The notes: generated by a model from the sequence alone, not told the origin. Positions 50,130 through 62,184 are shown, counted from the first letter of the stretch. The stretch is DNA of 64,000 bases from Liolophura sinensis (GCF_032854445.1 NC_088300.1:57264984-57328983); one strand, 5' to 3'. Program-made: numbers and translations.

Positions 50130-52975
50130 CCGGCCACTAACACCCGGCGAGGACGGTTCCTGGAGTGTTACATACTGTTGTTCTTACTTACTTGCTTGCA
50201 CCGTATGTGGATCTCATGGGCGTTAATTCAGACAATAATCCAGAACAGAATTGATGGGGAGTCTTAGTTGTTTTAGTGTGATTGTATGTTAAATGTGATG
50301 ACAACACAACATTCGGAGCAATTCAAGACCGGAGACGTCTAATAACTATCATGACTGAATTTTGTTTCACCTAATTCCGTTAAACCATGATGTTTGGGGA
50401 CGTCTACGTTGCTGCGTTTTAAGCACATACATGAACAGTTGGAATAAAATCCAAACTGATGTAAATTGACAAGTTGCCGAATTTCACCGGCCATACGTGT
50501 GAGAAATTTCAACACTGTCCTCACTGCTCCTGGTTAACTTTCGGTACTGTAGTCTATTACATAATGGGTTTGTGGGTTGTTCAACTTAAGTGCGTTTGAC
50601 ATTGTTTAAATTTTAATGATTACGTTTCCAAAGTTAAAGATAACTGAATTCCCACTCATAAATATTGGTTAGGCAAATGCACATTGGACTTAATTCCATG
50701 CAGTTATCCCTATATGCCAAGATTCCAAGGGGAGAGTGTTACGCCTTATACTTCTGATCCAGCGGTACTTTCTGTCGGACCAATGCCATAATGTGATGGA
50801 ATCCGGCTGTCAGCTGTTCAGCTGAGACTTATAAAGTTCAGAAGTTTGTCAGGTACCTAGCAAATTAATGCTGGTGTTTTTCTTCTGACTCTACGTGAAA
50901 CCCCAATCAAATATATAAATGATAAGGGACGTATACGTATGGTTATTCCATTCGCTTCCACCGAATCTCCTAAAGAAATAATTTTGCGGTTGAAAATTTG
51001 CTTCAGCTTAGCGAACATTTTTCCCGTATGACCTTCATCTCAACATTTGAAATATTTTTGGTGCTTTGACGATGTCATGGAAGCCATTCTACCGTTATTC
51101 GGATGCTATCAGGTTTTGAAAGTATTGCATTTTGATAACTGTCTGCGGTTATCCGTTAAGGCAGTTTTTAGTTATTTATACAGTTTTAGTTTGATTTTTG
51201 CCGACAATACTTAACATGTAGCTTTTCGCTCATCATGCCGGAGACTTCAAACGGATTATGTCATGCGTCATCTTCAGAATTTCCTAATGCAGTCAGAAAT
51301 GTTCACTCAATTAAGAACAAGTTCCATGTAAAACGTGAAGAAAGGAAAGAAATGTAGTAAGGTTCATCAGATGGCCAACTGGGAGTTAGGTGAAAAGAGA
51401 CTTTCATAGATATAGTTTTCTACTGTCTATCTGACGATCGTTGCTTCTATTTTCAACTTTCTTTTCCTTCCAATCACTCAATAGTCAACCAGAAAAACGA
51501 TATATTATTCACATTAAGCTGATTGCAACATATAGAAGCCAACTAGAATGTATCATTGACGACCGTGTTGTATACCCCCAAAAGAGCCATCGAAACAACC
51601 ACAGTTTTAACCAGGAGTGGCAAGAGTTCTAACCCCACTCCTGCTGGCTCTGCGATTACAATATGTGAGGAGTTCACATTATAACGCTGCTGTTAGAGTT
51701 CCAGGGCCAAACCCACAGGGCTGTTTCTGATCCAAGAAATACAATTTTAGAGTTTATTTTGGGGCTCTAAAAGTTAAAAGTTTAGCCACCACATAAATGT
51801 TAAATGTGTCAAAAGTAAAGCACCAAAAATTTTACCAGCAATCCACACATAAAACTTCCTATACAAAAGTTCATTATGGAGAATGTTAAACCTCTGGTGT
51901 TTCGACAAAACAACTCTTGGGCTTGAACTCTTGCTTGAATTGTACAGCGTCTGGTGTTAAGTCTGAAAGCCTTATTAATGCTTGACTCCAAACCTGATAA
52001 CAGGCCAAGCGACAGGCTTGTCCCTGGAGAACCATTTATGGAGAGGTTGAATAGCTCTTGTACTGTCATTACAGCTGGTTATATAGATTTACTGTCCTCT
52101 CTTAGGGTCCTGCTCTGTTCAACGATGAAATTGTACAAATACTGTCAACTGCTAGGTCAAATCATACTGGGTGAGTAGAAAATAACAGCTATTGATATTC
52201 CGATGCTCACAAGAGAAAATTATGAATTCATGAATTTTCTGTCCGAAGCTATGGCAGAATGTTTTTTGTACACATTGAATAGAGTAACGGAGTTAAATCA
52301 CTTTAATCAAATAAATTACAATGGATTTTAGCGAATACCAACTAATTGTACTTTTAACGGGAACCATTTATCCAAAACACAAGGACGTGTTAATTTGGTA
52401 GTCGGCTAGGTGGCTCGGTGCACAGTAAATATTTAGTTTTCATCAGCAACTGAGTTAAAATCTGTACATTCGACTAGTGATTTATTTGACACCTATCGTA
52501 TAGCGAATGAAACTAAGATCTGTTTTCCATTCCAGCATTGCAGGGTATGCAGGCGGCGAATGGTGAAGACAGTTTCATTTTACCGCCACCGTGCATGTTC
52601 GTCCTCATAAATTGCTCTGAACAACACAACAGTCCTTATCAGATTTGATTAGATGAAGATACACCAACTTTATTTGAGGCTATACTCTATGCATGTTTGG
52701 TAAAGGACTAAAGCACTCACTCTCTGTTATACTCTTAGGTGGATGGTAACTGCCATGGAAATATATGTTAAAGACCTATTGAAGTTACCATGACTACTAT
52801 ACACTCAACTTATACCTTATGATAACTTTGTGCAACCAGGCACACACCTTTAAAGAGGCAGGTATGAGTAAACATATAAACAAAGAAACTAAATGAATTG
52901 GATGTAGTTGTGGTGACCTGTTTCTATTTTTTTTCTTTTGACTTCGTTACATTTTCTTTTCTCGTGAAACACTTT
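50130..52975. other. Intergenic DNA, nothing recognised
   Basis: No coding exon or complete repeat seen. A degenerate SINE tail (GTGAAACCCCAATCAAATAT) lies near 50896. Short open frames near 51809-52178 on both strands have no recognisable product. Confidence 0.5.
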
Positions 52976-52989
52976 AACAATTTGTTGTT

Positions 52990-53248
52990 GGGGCCTCCGT
53001 GGCTCAGTCGGTTAGGGCGCTAGCGCAGCGTAATGACCCAGTAGCCTCTCACCAATGCGGTCGCTGTGAGTTCAAGTCCAGCTCATGCTTGCTTCCTCTC
53101 CGGCAGTAAGTGGGAATGTCAGCCAGCAGAGTGCGGATGATCGTGGGTTTCCCCCGGGCTGTGCCCGGTTTCCACCCACCATAATGCTGGCCGCCATCGT
53201 ATAAGTGAAATATTCTTGAGTACGGCGTAAAACACCAATCAAATAAAT
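52990..53248 (+). mobile_element. Full-length tRNA-derived SINE with target-site duplication
   Basis: Same family as 40219: GGGGCCTCCGTGGCTCAGTC, box B-like AGTTCAAGTCC, central domain and AAATAAAT tail. AACAATTTGTTG flanks it exactly (52976-52987 and 53249-53260). Carries some private changes such as CCGGCAGTAAGTGGGAATGT. Confidence 0.92.
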
Positions 53249-53902
53249 AACAATTTGTTGCTATGACAGTCTAATGAAATCTTACTTTATCAGCAGCATT
53301 GTCCTCAACAAGATGAGCGACTTCTTTATTACAGGTGCACCAGTTTGTTATCTGCACCGGTCAATACTATTCAAAAGAATGAGCAAAATCAGTCTATATT
53401 TTGCCTATGATAAAAATTTATTCTATTCGGTCATCCCCAATGGAAAAACAGTGGTGAAAAGTATTTTTACATCTGAAATACATTTTTCTTTTTCATTTTT
53501 TCAGGTACAGAGACTAGTCTCAGGTATGTACATCAATCAAGGTCTGAGAATTAGGTGTGGTCGTATGCATCGCCTTTCCTAGTGTGACCTCTATTTTCTG
53601 ATCTGATAGATGAAATGTAACAAAATTAAACACCATTTTAATTTGATGCCAAAACATGAGCCATGGCATTTGTTAAAAGCCTTCCGTCGAAAACAAGTCA
53701 CTTCAGGAGGGGAATGTTTTTGAAATTCGATATATTCAGGTTCATTGGTGTTCCTGCATTGCCCGGAAGCTGTTCGGGATGGTTACGGGCATAGCACAGC
53801 TGAGTAACCTCCCCTCCCTGTACTCACTCAATCGTCCATTGTTTCTGGTCAAGAGACTTGTTGACACACAAATTCACACTGTCTTTTGTTATGAACGTTT
53901 AC

Positions 53903-53908
53903 TTTATT
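53903..53908 (-). terminator. Possible polyadenylation signal of the neurophysin gene (AATAAA)
   Basis: A canonical AATAAA on the minus strand about 455 nt beyond the neurophysin stop codon. Placed by position only. Confidence 0.45.
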
Positions 53909-54361
53909 CCTTAAATCTTCCTGGCTCATACAGATAACCAATCAGTGATATTTACAATAATGACTAAACTGTCAGTTAGATAAATGCATATGAAGGGCTT
54001 TATGGAAAATTTATGAGACTATAACCAACAGAAAAGCACGAAAGAAATGAATAACCTAATTTGTAGTACAAGTATCCATGGCAACATCTGTTATGGCATA
54101 CTCTCTCACACCTGAAAGTTGTATGCTTGGAAGTTTCCACGAGCAACCGAAATGATGACAAAATATTAATACAGCATTGTAGATGAGATACATTAAAATG
54201 CAAAAACCTAAGAACAAAGGACACAGTTCTAAGTCAAGCATTTTCTTCTACAGTCAGAATTTAAATTTATGAGGTTTTCCTCATTCAAGTTGACGTCATG
54301 GCACGATAGTGGCGCCATCTGTGGCAGGAACATCTGAATGACGTCAGTCCAAGGACGGTAA

Positions 54362-54465
54362 TCAGTCATCTGTCTTTTCCCGTAGGAGGCGCTGCAGTAA
54401 TGAGACTAGCCTGGGGTTTACGGGTCTCCGTGAGGCCTTACATCTGCTGTTGAAGGCACATGCTT
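54362..54465 (-). CDS. Neurophysin exon 3 (C-terminal cysteines and leucine-rich tail)
   Basis: Acceptor TTTCTTGCAG. The two leading bases complete a Glu codon with exon 2, giving CCDSEACAFNSRC across the junction as expected. Then a basic KASRRP segment, the tail NPRLVSLLQRLLREKTDD and a TGA stop. The phase and the last two cysteines confirm the join. Confidence 0.92.
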
Positions 54466-57400
54466 CTGCAAGAAAAGAGAAACGCGCACATGAGAATGAC
54501 GCGAGCAGTTTGTTACTGAACTAATGGACAGGCAGCCTACTTTTTAATCCCGAAAAGTAGCGCTAGTATGAAGCAGGACTTCAAACCATTGATACGATAA
54601 AAATAGATTGTATTTCAACATCTTCAATGTTTCTTCTGTCTTTAATGTGACATTATCAAAAAGAGCTGGAAAAGGAAAACTTAATTAAAAGTTTTTCCGG
54701 GTTTCCATTACTTACTTATTTAAATTTAAGCTCTATTAGACCCAAGTCAGACTTAGTCCTAACTTGTGATGTCATTCCTGAACTTATATTTTAAGCAACA
54801 TTCTAATTTACATCTTTGTCATGAAAGTGTAAGACTTACTATTTGTATTAAAATAAAAAAATTCTTAAAAGGATACACAATCGTAGCTGATTGGTTGGTG
54901 TGCATACCCTAAGCTGAATTTTAGGTATGATAGATTTATTCAAGCGTGAACAAGATTGTAGGGTTCCAGGTCCAGGCGCAGGAAATCTTACCGTCACTTT
55001 CAGCCAATATAGCGTCAATTCTGTATCCCTTTAAAGAAGCCTAAATGACAACTGGTTTGATGTTAAGACAACGTTTGACTTAAGTGTAGATACATTCAGC
55101 ATCTTAGTAAAAAGAAAGTGTACATACAAATAATAAAGTTAGTCAAATAACCTGCAAACAAAAACCTGACTCCAACTAAAGGCTATTTTGTCCGAAGATT
55201 AAGGATAACTTGATACTACTCTTCGCGTGTTTTAATGGTCTAAGGACACTTCTCCACCGACACGATTCACCAATAGTTTAATAAGTAGCCTACAGTGAAA
55301 GACGCTACACAAAAAATAACACTGCTAAAATTAGTAACTCACTGGAATTGAATTATAACCAGTCAATGATTTCAAGATTAGATTTTGCCTCGAATCGGCC
55401 TTAGAGCTTTGCATTCAGGAGCTCTTAGAATACTTTTATCTGTAATCTATAGAGTTTTACAGCCTGACAGATCTGACGGCAGAAGGTCTCAACTGGGACC
55501 TGTTACCAAAGGGCTCAGTGTCTACTGCAATCAAGAAATAAACCTACACCCAAGTCTTTCAGCTCTCTTTACACCAATCCTTTCGCTCTTATCTGCTGCC
55601 TAACCGTCCGCTATCGATTCTCTTTCACACTGATGTCACCAGTAGTACATTTTTTACTCAAGAGCATGTCTTTAAAATGTTAGCTTTCAACTACAGTAAA
55701 GAGTATTACTTATTTGTATTAAACCAGTTAGATTTTGTTGTATGATATTACACAAAACCGCTACACTCGATTTTTTAGACTTGCATTTCTAAATGTTACA
55801 AGACAGTCACCGCAAAAGAACCAACTGAATTTTTATTTATTTCGTTTCCCAATCGCGTTGAATCTCAATTAACCATATGGAATGCGTTTCGTCTCGCTCT
55901 ATGATTGGTTTTATTCGCAGAAAAGTGAAGATTTCATAAAGCTGGGAATAAATCATAGGACAAATAGAAAGTTTCAGTTGATTGATATTGAATATGAAAG
56001 GCCTGTAATTTATTACAGTTACAGTACAGTTATGGTGCTGTTCATTTTTATTAATTACTGTATTTTACAAAAACCAAACAAATCCCCTTTATTATTTTTT
56101 TCATTCGCTCCTCGGGATCATGCAGCTGTCATACGCTTAATTCATATTTAGTATTAACTTCAAAACAGTTTACTGCTCTAAATTTTGTTACTTATCTTAA
56201 CAATTTTTACATTAATACATAGCGTAGACCTGGAAAACAAAAACTGAAAATTAGCGCATAAGTTCAAAAATAAGCTCAAAAAACATGTCACGACTGACTT
56301 AAGTTTAAGACTGGTTCGTGATCCTGGGATCCGATATTTTGTCTTAGATGACGTGTGACGCGTTGTTTGAATAATTGCGTTCTACATGCTTCTGCATACC
56401 GAACTCGCTTCCCACGAGAACAACCAGAACTATCACTGTGTAGTAACACCTAAGCAAATCAGATCGAGGAAAGTTCTTAGCCATTAACACTCCAGTTAAC
56501 CGTGAAGATTCAGCCAACAGGCAAATTGGACAACACATGAAAAAACTGGATGCTGGCAATAGTTGGCTGTAAAAAGCAAATGTGTCAGATGCCTACACAG
56601 GAGCACGGAATTTGGTACGACGAAGTGTGCGGACCAATAATTCGTGCACCAACGGTTCCGCTTTGGAACGCTTTTAGATATACTGTGTCTTGGAATGTAC
56701 AAATCCTTTCTGAGAGTTAGTTGATTTGTTGTACAGAAAGAGTTGGAAGATAGCGAAGGAGTGATCTAAAGTGCTGGTCTTAGGAAAGAAAAGGTCAGCA
56801 CTAAGACAGGAAAGAGGAGATCAGGCTATCAGCCGACATGTCCTTAGTACGGCCATTTCCGGTCCGTTCCGGTCTCCTTGCACCGGATATGTATGAGTGC
56901 ATTATGGGAATTCTTCGCTTCACACTGCCATTGATCAACGTCTGAACAAGTCGGAGCGAAAGTGATGCTCGGAAGCTACTTGAAAACAACACAGTCTGAG
57001 ACTTGAAAAATTTACTCACAAGAGGCATATGCACCGTGAATAACGCTGAATACGTCAAGGATGTACGTACATTTGACAGTGAAGGCAAACCATATCTTGT
57101 TCTGAAACATCAGTTATCCCTTGAAGTAGAATGGAATCTTGACTTTTGTGAAACTTCAATCCAGGCTGTGTTTTAGTATCATGCTTCAATTCTTCAAACG
57201 CCTCTACATCCGGGAATTAGATTAAAGCGGAGCCTACTATTAGCATATCGTCCCACGTCTGTGCGCTCATTAAGTGCCGAAAGCGGCAATTTGAAATGAA
57301 AAAGACATCATTTGTTTTGTCTCTTAGAAGCAGACCTACCCACGTACTAATTCCCTACGACTGACTGAAATTCATTTTCAAAGTATGACGCGATATCTGA

Positions 57401-58225
57401 TCTGTTCCGTTCATTTATGGATCAGTCTATATAGTCTTCTGACCCGAAACAATAATGTATATACTGGACAGATTGCCATCTTAGCCTTCTTCGAATAAAG
57501 CAAGTAATTTTGGTTTATCAGTTCATAGGAACATTTTCAGTACAATGTGCCTTTCGAGTCTATTTTCCTTGATTCTATATTTAATGCCAACAAGTCAGTT
57601 TTTCAGACCAGACAGTGCCAAAATATTAACACATCTGTCTTCTGCGAGCTGAACATAGTGTTCATTCAGTTCTTTTAAAGCTTAATCTAATTTAATACAT
57701 GCGCTATGTATGGCAAAGATTTAAGATCTTTTTTATATCGATACTCGTGATTTGTTTTCGTAAACTTAACTACGTGTACCTTACTACGTGTGATCTCAAG
57801 CACTGACTAGTGTATTCAAGTGGACAATGCTTTCAGTAACTGTGTCTTGGTACTACAGGTTTACCGTTTTAAACCTTTCCCACCAAAAGCTGTGGTGACG
57901 CGTAGTGGGCAAACTGATAACGTAATACTCATGCATTGTAAGGAAACATTTATTTATGCAGCTTGGACCCGACTCGCCACGGGAGAAAACGTAACACATA
58001 GCACAGACTGAGCGCACCTGAATCACAGCACACTCCATCGGCCACACAGTTCCCCTGGCCGTCCACACCACATGGGGCCCCGTCTATCTCACACGGGGTC
58101 CGGCTCTCGTTCTCCTTTTGGCACACTTCTGATTCCTCCGTCGCAATGTAACATCCGAAGTCCGGCCCGCAGCAAATGTTTGGCCCCACGCACTGCCCAG
58201 CTGTGCCTGGCCCGCATGACATACA
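54362..58225 (-). CDS. Oxytocin/vasopressin-type (conopressin-like) neurophysin precursor, exons 2-3, 5' incomplete
   Basis: Minus-strand exons 58225-58018 (exon 2) and 54465-54362 (exon 3), GT-AG intron of 3.55 kb, phase 1. Together they encode a neurophysin with all 14 family cysteines: 12 in exon 2 (including CMSCGPG, GQCVGPNICCGPDFGC and DGVCCDS) and two in exon 3 (EACAFNSRCK). As known for the family, the prohormone yields a signal-cleaved amidated nonapeptide and neurophysin, its carrier in secretory granules, in neurosecretory cells. The intron before the first neurophysin cysteine and the one after CCxx are at the same places as in vertebrate oxytocin and vasopressin genes. Exon 1 (signal peptide, nonapeptide, GKR site) was not found up to 64000 and presumably lies upstream. 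A leucine-rich tail follows the last cysteine. Confidence 0.93.
54466..58017 (-). other. Neurophysin intron 2
   Basis: 3.55-kb intron between exon 2 and exon 3. No repeat of the main families and no other exon recognised in it; the open frames here (for example 56801-57088) have no recognisable product. Confidence 0.7.
58018..58225 (-). CDS. Neurophysin exon 2 (central domain)
   Basis: Acceptor CATTTCAG, donor TTCAG|GTGCGC; 208 nt, 69 codons plus one base. It begins exactly at the first neurophysin cysteine. Includes GCYIATEESEVC, a pattern typical of invertebrate precursors, and CEIDGAPCGVDGQGNC. Twelve cysteines with canonical spacing. Confidence 0.96.
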
Positions 58226-58867
58226 CTGAAATGCATATCGACGCATATGGTTAGTTGGGTCTGTTACTAGTTAATAGAGGTAGGCAGCTTCTCACATATT
58301 AAAGTGAAAGAAAACTAGCTTTGACAGAGAAAAGACCACTGAACCTTCCATCTAATATCACCTGTAATTATTTCTTTAGATCATTTTATGGACCGAAGAA
58401 TCTCAAGTGCAATACCTGAATCCAATAGTGGGTATGATTAGGAACCATATTAATAATGTTGGTACTTGAAATTAACTTTTTACACTGTTATTGTCATGTT
58501 TGGAAGATTGTCTTGTGAATTTACTATTGTGGTGTCCACACTCGTGCATTCATTTACACAAGCTATTCAAACATAAACTACTGTGTTTGGGTGAAAAGGA
58601 AGAGGTCCCTGCAGCTCATTTTAGAATTTTAAAATGTGACTAATCATTTTTGTTTTCTTTGCGTAACTGAAATACGTAATAACTTGTTCGCAACTTGCAA
58701 TTTTTCGATACACATTGTTTTGGTCATGGGCCCGTCTTACAAAGCACGCCTGCTTCATCTACATCTTTATGGCGACGTATATGCTTTGAGTATTAGCATA
58801 GCACTGACGCTCATGTAACGTTTTTGTGCAGCCCTTCAGTCTAGGCATCTTCTGGGCAAGTTTTAGC

Positions 58868-58932
58868 GACGTCACGACTTCGGACTTAATACCTTTAGCT
58901 GACGTCACGACTTTGGATTTAGAACCTTTACT
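58868..58932. repeat. 33-bp tandem repeat carrying GACGTCA motifs, 2 copies
   Basis: GACGTCACGACTTCGGACTT and GACGTCACGACTTTGGATTT start at 58868 and 58901, each continuing A(A/G)(T/A)ACCTTTA. The second copy holds a perfect palindromic TGACGTCA at 58900-58907 (CREB/ATF-type site); the first has CGACGTCA. Confidence 0.8.
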
Positions 58933-59079
58933 AATTGTACTGAGTATTTGTAAGCCAACAAAGTGTATTTGTATTCAACAAAGTGATGGCCATTTTATAC
59001 AATATACAAAAGGAGTCTAACACGAATGGACAGTTATGATGATTATAATAATGACACTAATAATATATCGCTTTCTTCA

Positions 59080-59172
59080 AAGGCGCCCTCCATGGCTCAT
59101 TGACCTACAGGGTCACTCTCACCGAAGACAATCTGCCCTTGACCCTGAGTTCAAAGTTCGAATCCAGCTCAC
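59080..59172 (+). mobile_element. tRNA-headed SINE-like fragment
   Basis: CCATGGCTCATTGACCTACA, GTCACTCTCACCGAAGACAA, TGCCCTTGACCCTGAGTTC and GTTCGAATCC (box B) lie in tRNA-like order. The same order occurs at 30060-30185 in the other orientation. Confidence 0.55.
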
Positions 59173-59486
59173 GCTGATGTGGCTAAAAAAAGCCAGTGAG
59201 GAACATCATTAAGATGATGGTAAAATATATAGGTTAATTTGGCGTGAAATACATCAGTGAATTCTAATCTGTATATAACCATGAACTATATTAAATATGT
59301 ACTAAATATATAAATATTCAATATGATATTTCTAGAAAATATCGAAAAGTCGTAAATAAGTAGTGGCGACTGAGTGGTACGTGGTAATTAACAGTTTATG
59401 TTAATGCTCGTAAACAGCAACGGTAATATTAATTCTGCTGTTAAAAAATAGATGGTATATTTTAACTGTTCTACTATTCGTATGGA

Positions 59487-59760
59487 GGGGGTCTCCGTGG
59501 CTCAGTTGGTTAGCGCGCTAGCGCAGCGTAATGACGCACTAGTCTCTCACCAATGCGGTCGCTGTGAGTTCAAGTCCAGCTCATGCTGGCTTCCTCTCCG
59601 GCCGTACGTGGGAAGGTCTGCCAGCAACCTGCGGATGGTCGTGGGTTTCCCCCGGGCTCTGCCCGGTTTCCACCCACCATAATGGGGGCCGCTGTCGTCT
59701 AAGTGAAATATTCTTGAGTACGGCGTAAAACACCAATCAAATAGATAAATAAATAAATAA
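59487..59760 (+). mobile_element. Full-length tRNA-derived SINE with target-site duplication
   Basis: Same family as 40219 and 52990: GTCTCCGTGGCTCAGTTGGT, GTGAGTTCAAGTCCAGCTCA, complete central domain, ATAGATAAATAAATAAATAA tail. ATTCGTATGGA flanks it exactly (59476-59486 and 59761-59771). Confidence 0.93.
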
Positions 59761-59825
59761 ATTCGTATGGACTTGAAATAACATTCCACCCACTCACATA
59801 ATACTGACTGGCCAACTAGTCATGT

Positions 59826-59985
59826 TTCCTTGCTTTAAGCTCTCTGTGCTGAGTACAGAGTGAGGCAACTGCAAGTACCACTTTCAAAGTCTTTGGTATG
59901 TCCCGATCCGGGTTTAATCCCGGGTCTTCCGACTTCGAGGCGGATGTTGTAACCATTAGGCCAGCGAAGCGGCATGGTGCCAAAG
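59826..59985 (-). mobile_element. tRNA-headed SINE-like element, minus orientation
   Basis: On the minus strand: TGGCCTAATGGTTACAACAT (box A-like), TCGAAGTCGGAAGACCCGGG, GGGATTAAACCC (box B-like), then CATACCAAAGACTTTG. The last part is shared with the repeat at 39205-39450. The anticodon stem is not that of a functional tRNA. Confidence 0.6.
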
Positions 59986-61545
59986 GCATCGTCATGTAGT
60001 ATGATATAGAGTACAATTGATGGCTGCTATTTCGACAAGAAACAAACTCGTCCATGAAATTCTTTAAGGGGATTTCTGGAGTATTGTCAGCAGAAGAATT
60101 CCTGGTTCTTCCTGCCATTATGAGTTATACCATCTATTTAGACTCTGCGACCTCGATCAAATTCGAAATATTCCTTCATCTGTTCTTTGAAGTGTCTGGA
60201 TTACACTGACGTCGTAAATGGTTCGTCAAAAAAGGGCGTGTCTAGAAATCACGTATTTTAGAACTAGTTTCGCGATGTTCATAACCTTGGAGTGATTCTT
60301 GGACAGTTGAACAGCATATAGTTTTCAACCATTTCAACTTACACTGTGCTTTCGTGAACCAAGTCATTTGGGGATTTATTTTTTGATTCCGCATTAACGC
60401 TGGCTCGGTAGGCTGTTTTGTGCATTTTCCGTGAAGTTTTTCAGTTTTTATCGCATCCAAATGAATATTCTGCTTAGTGCCTTAGCCTACTGTTTGAAAA
60501 GCAATATTGATTGGAACTCTGTAGAACCTAAGCGTAAAGTTCGATATTTCTATACCACTCAAAAACCATAAAGGGGCGTTCCATGTCGATATCCATTTCC
60601 GAAACAGCGTGAACATCAGTATACATGTATGTAAGAAAAATATAAATAGTAAATAAAGCAGTGAACAATTCTTAATCTTGCAGAGAAAAACAGTCGAAAT
60701 TCGACCCAGAAAATTCATTTCAAATTTCAGATTTGTCAGTGAATAATTTGTAGTTCGAATACAAATATAGGCTTCTCAGTCGCGCTATGATTGCAGCTGT
60801 TCATAACAGAATCATGTTGATGTAACAAACGTGAATGCTTATAGAGCATCTAGCCCCCGGTTAAGCGGGGCTAGATAAACATGACAACAATGAAAGAATG
60901 GACAGATCTTGAACGCTATGTCGATATTTGCCAACCAGAGTGTTCTACTCATTATAAAATTTAAGAAAATTGGAACAAAGGCGTTTGATAGAGTATCATT
61001 TGACTTACTGTTTACTGAATCAATAACTTTTCACGAGAAATTCCATACAATTCGTGTGGACAGTGTAACGTCCCATGAATTATAAACTTACAAATTATTA
61101 GAGCTAAAAAGGTCTTGTTGATGTTCACGTTGAAGTAATGGCCAACTATTCTAATGAACACCGAGACAATTACTGACAAGATCCTATCAACTGATTTTTA
61201 TGAGGGATTATAGTAGAGAGAGTAGAAAAATCCCATGTGATCCGTCTTTATATGGTATGTGTTCTCGAGCGTGAAGCTCATGCATGCGATGTTTCGCGTT
61301 GTTAAGAATCCACAAGCAGTTGAAACCTCAAGTGTTTGGAATGGCACAACAGTATATTTACAACAACGTGTCCTTAGTTCTTGCAGAGTTCTCGCCACTA
61401 GGGTTGACAAAATAGTTAGTGGCACAACCTCTTGAGCCAGCAATGAATGGAGCTTTGTAATGGTTTTGTATATTTATTGCCTAACGGGAAAGTACGTTTA
61501 CTTGTCTTTCTCTAAAAAACAGCCAGGGCCAATGATTCAAAAGCC

Positions 61546-61680
61546 GATCACCAATGCGGTCGCTGTGGGTTCAAGTCCAGCTCATGCTGCTTGCGGATAG
61601 TCGTGAGTTTTCGCCGTTTCCTCCCACCATAATGCTGGCCACCATCGTACATGTGAAATATACCGCCGGCGTAAAACGAC
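61546..61680 (+). mobile_element. Internally deleted SINE (GCTCATGCTGG family)
   Basis: ATCACCAATGCGGTCGCTGT and TCAAGTCCAGCTCATGCTG run directly into CTTGCGGATAGTCGTGAGTT; the roughly 40 bp normally between them are missing. The CCACCATAATGCTGGCCACC end and a shortened CGGCGTAAAACGAC tail follow. Confidence 0.8.
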
Positions 61681-62184
61681 TTAGTAACTCCACAAAAAAT
61701 TGATAGTAATAGTTCTCACAAATAAAGATTACATTATTAGTTTCCCTTGCACTATGTGATCTCTCAGAGCTTGGAATCGGGAAGAGCATTAATGTCTGTA
61801 TGGTGGATAGGCGAAACAACATTGTCTTTGACGAGCTCGATCTAATCGTTAAAACTGATGGATGTAAAAAGCCAGGCTTCTTGAAGACAAGTGGTATATT
61901 TTTCCTCTTCAGTTAGAATTTAACGACGACTTAAATATTATAAGTATTATAATGTATAATATGTAATTATGTATAACGATCTGTATATTTTGTTTAGTGG
62001 CTTGTGTTGAACAGTGTTTTATGGAAATGGCCTTGTGATTATTTACCTGGAACATTCACGTTGGTTGACGACTGACATATGAATGTCTGTTTCGACGCCT
62101 TGATTTAAACTTTATACTAAATATTTAAATCAGTCATTATCAGTATTTTGGAAGAAAAGGAAAGGAGATTGTCATGACCACGAG

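Noticed and set aside
51809-52178. Overlapping 86-codon minus and 74-codon plus frames
   Set aside because: Mutually antisense with no domain. I could not decide whether an old retroelement fragment is present, so no feature is called.
60301-60320. Asn-Cys-Pro motif on the minus strand, considered as the missing nonapeptide; a similar one at 59039
   Set aside because: Both have Tyr where the first cysteine must be and lack Gly-Lys-Arg and a signal peptide. Chance matches.
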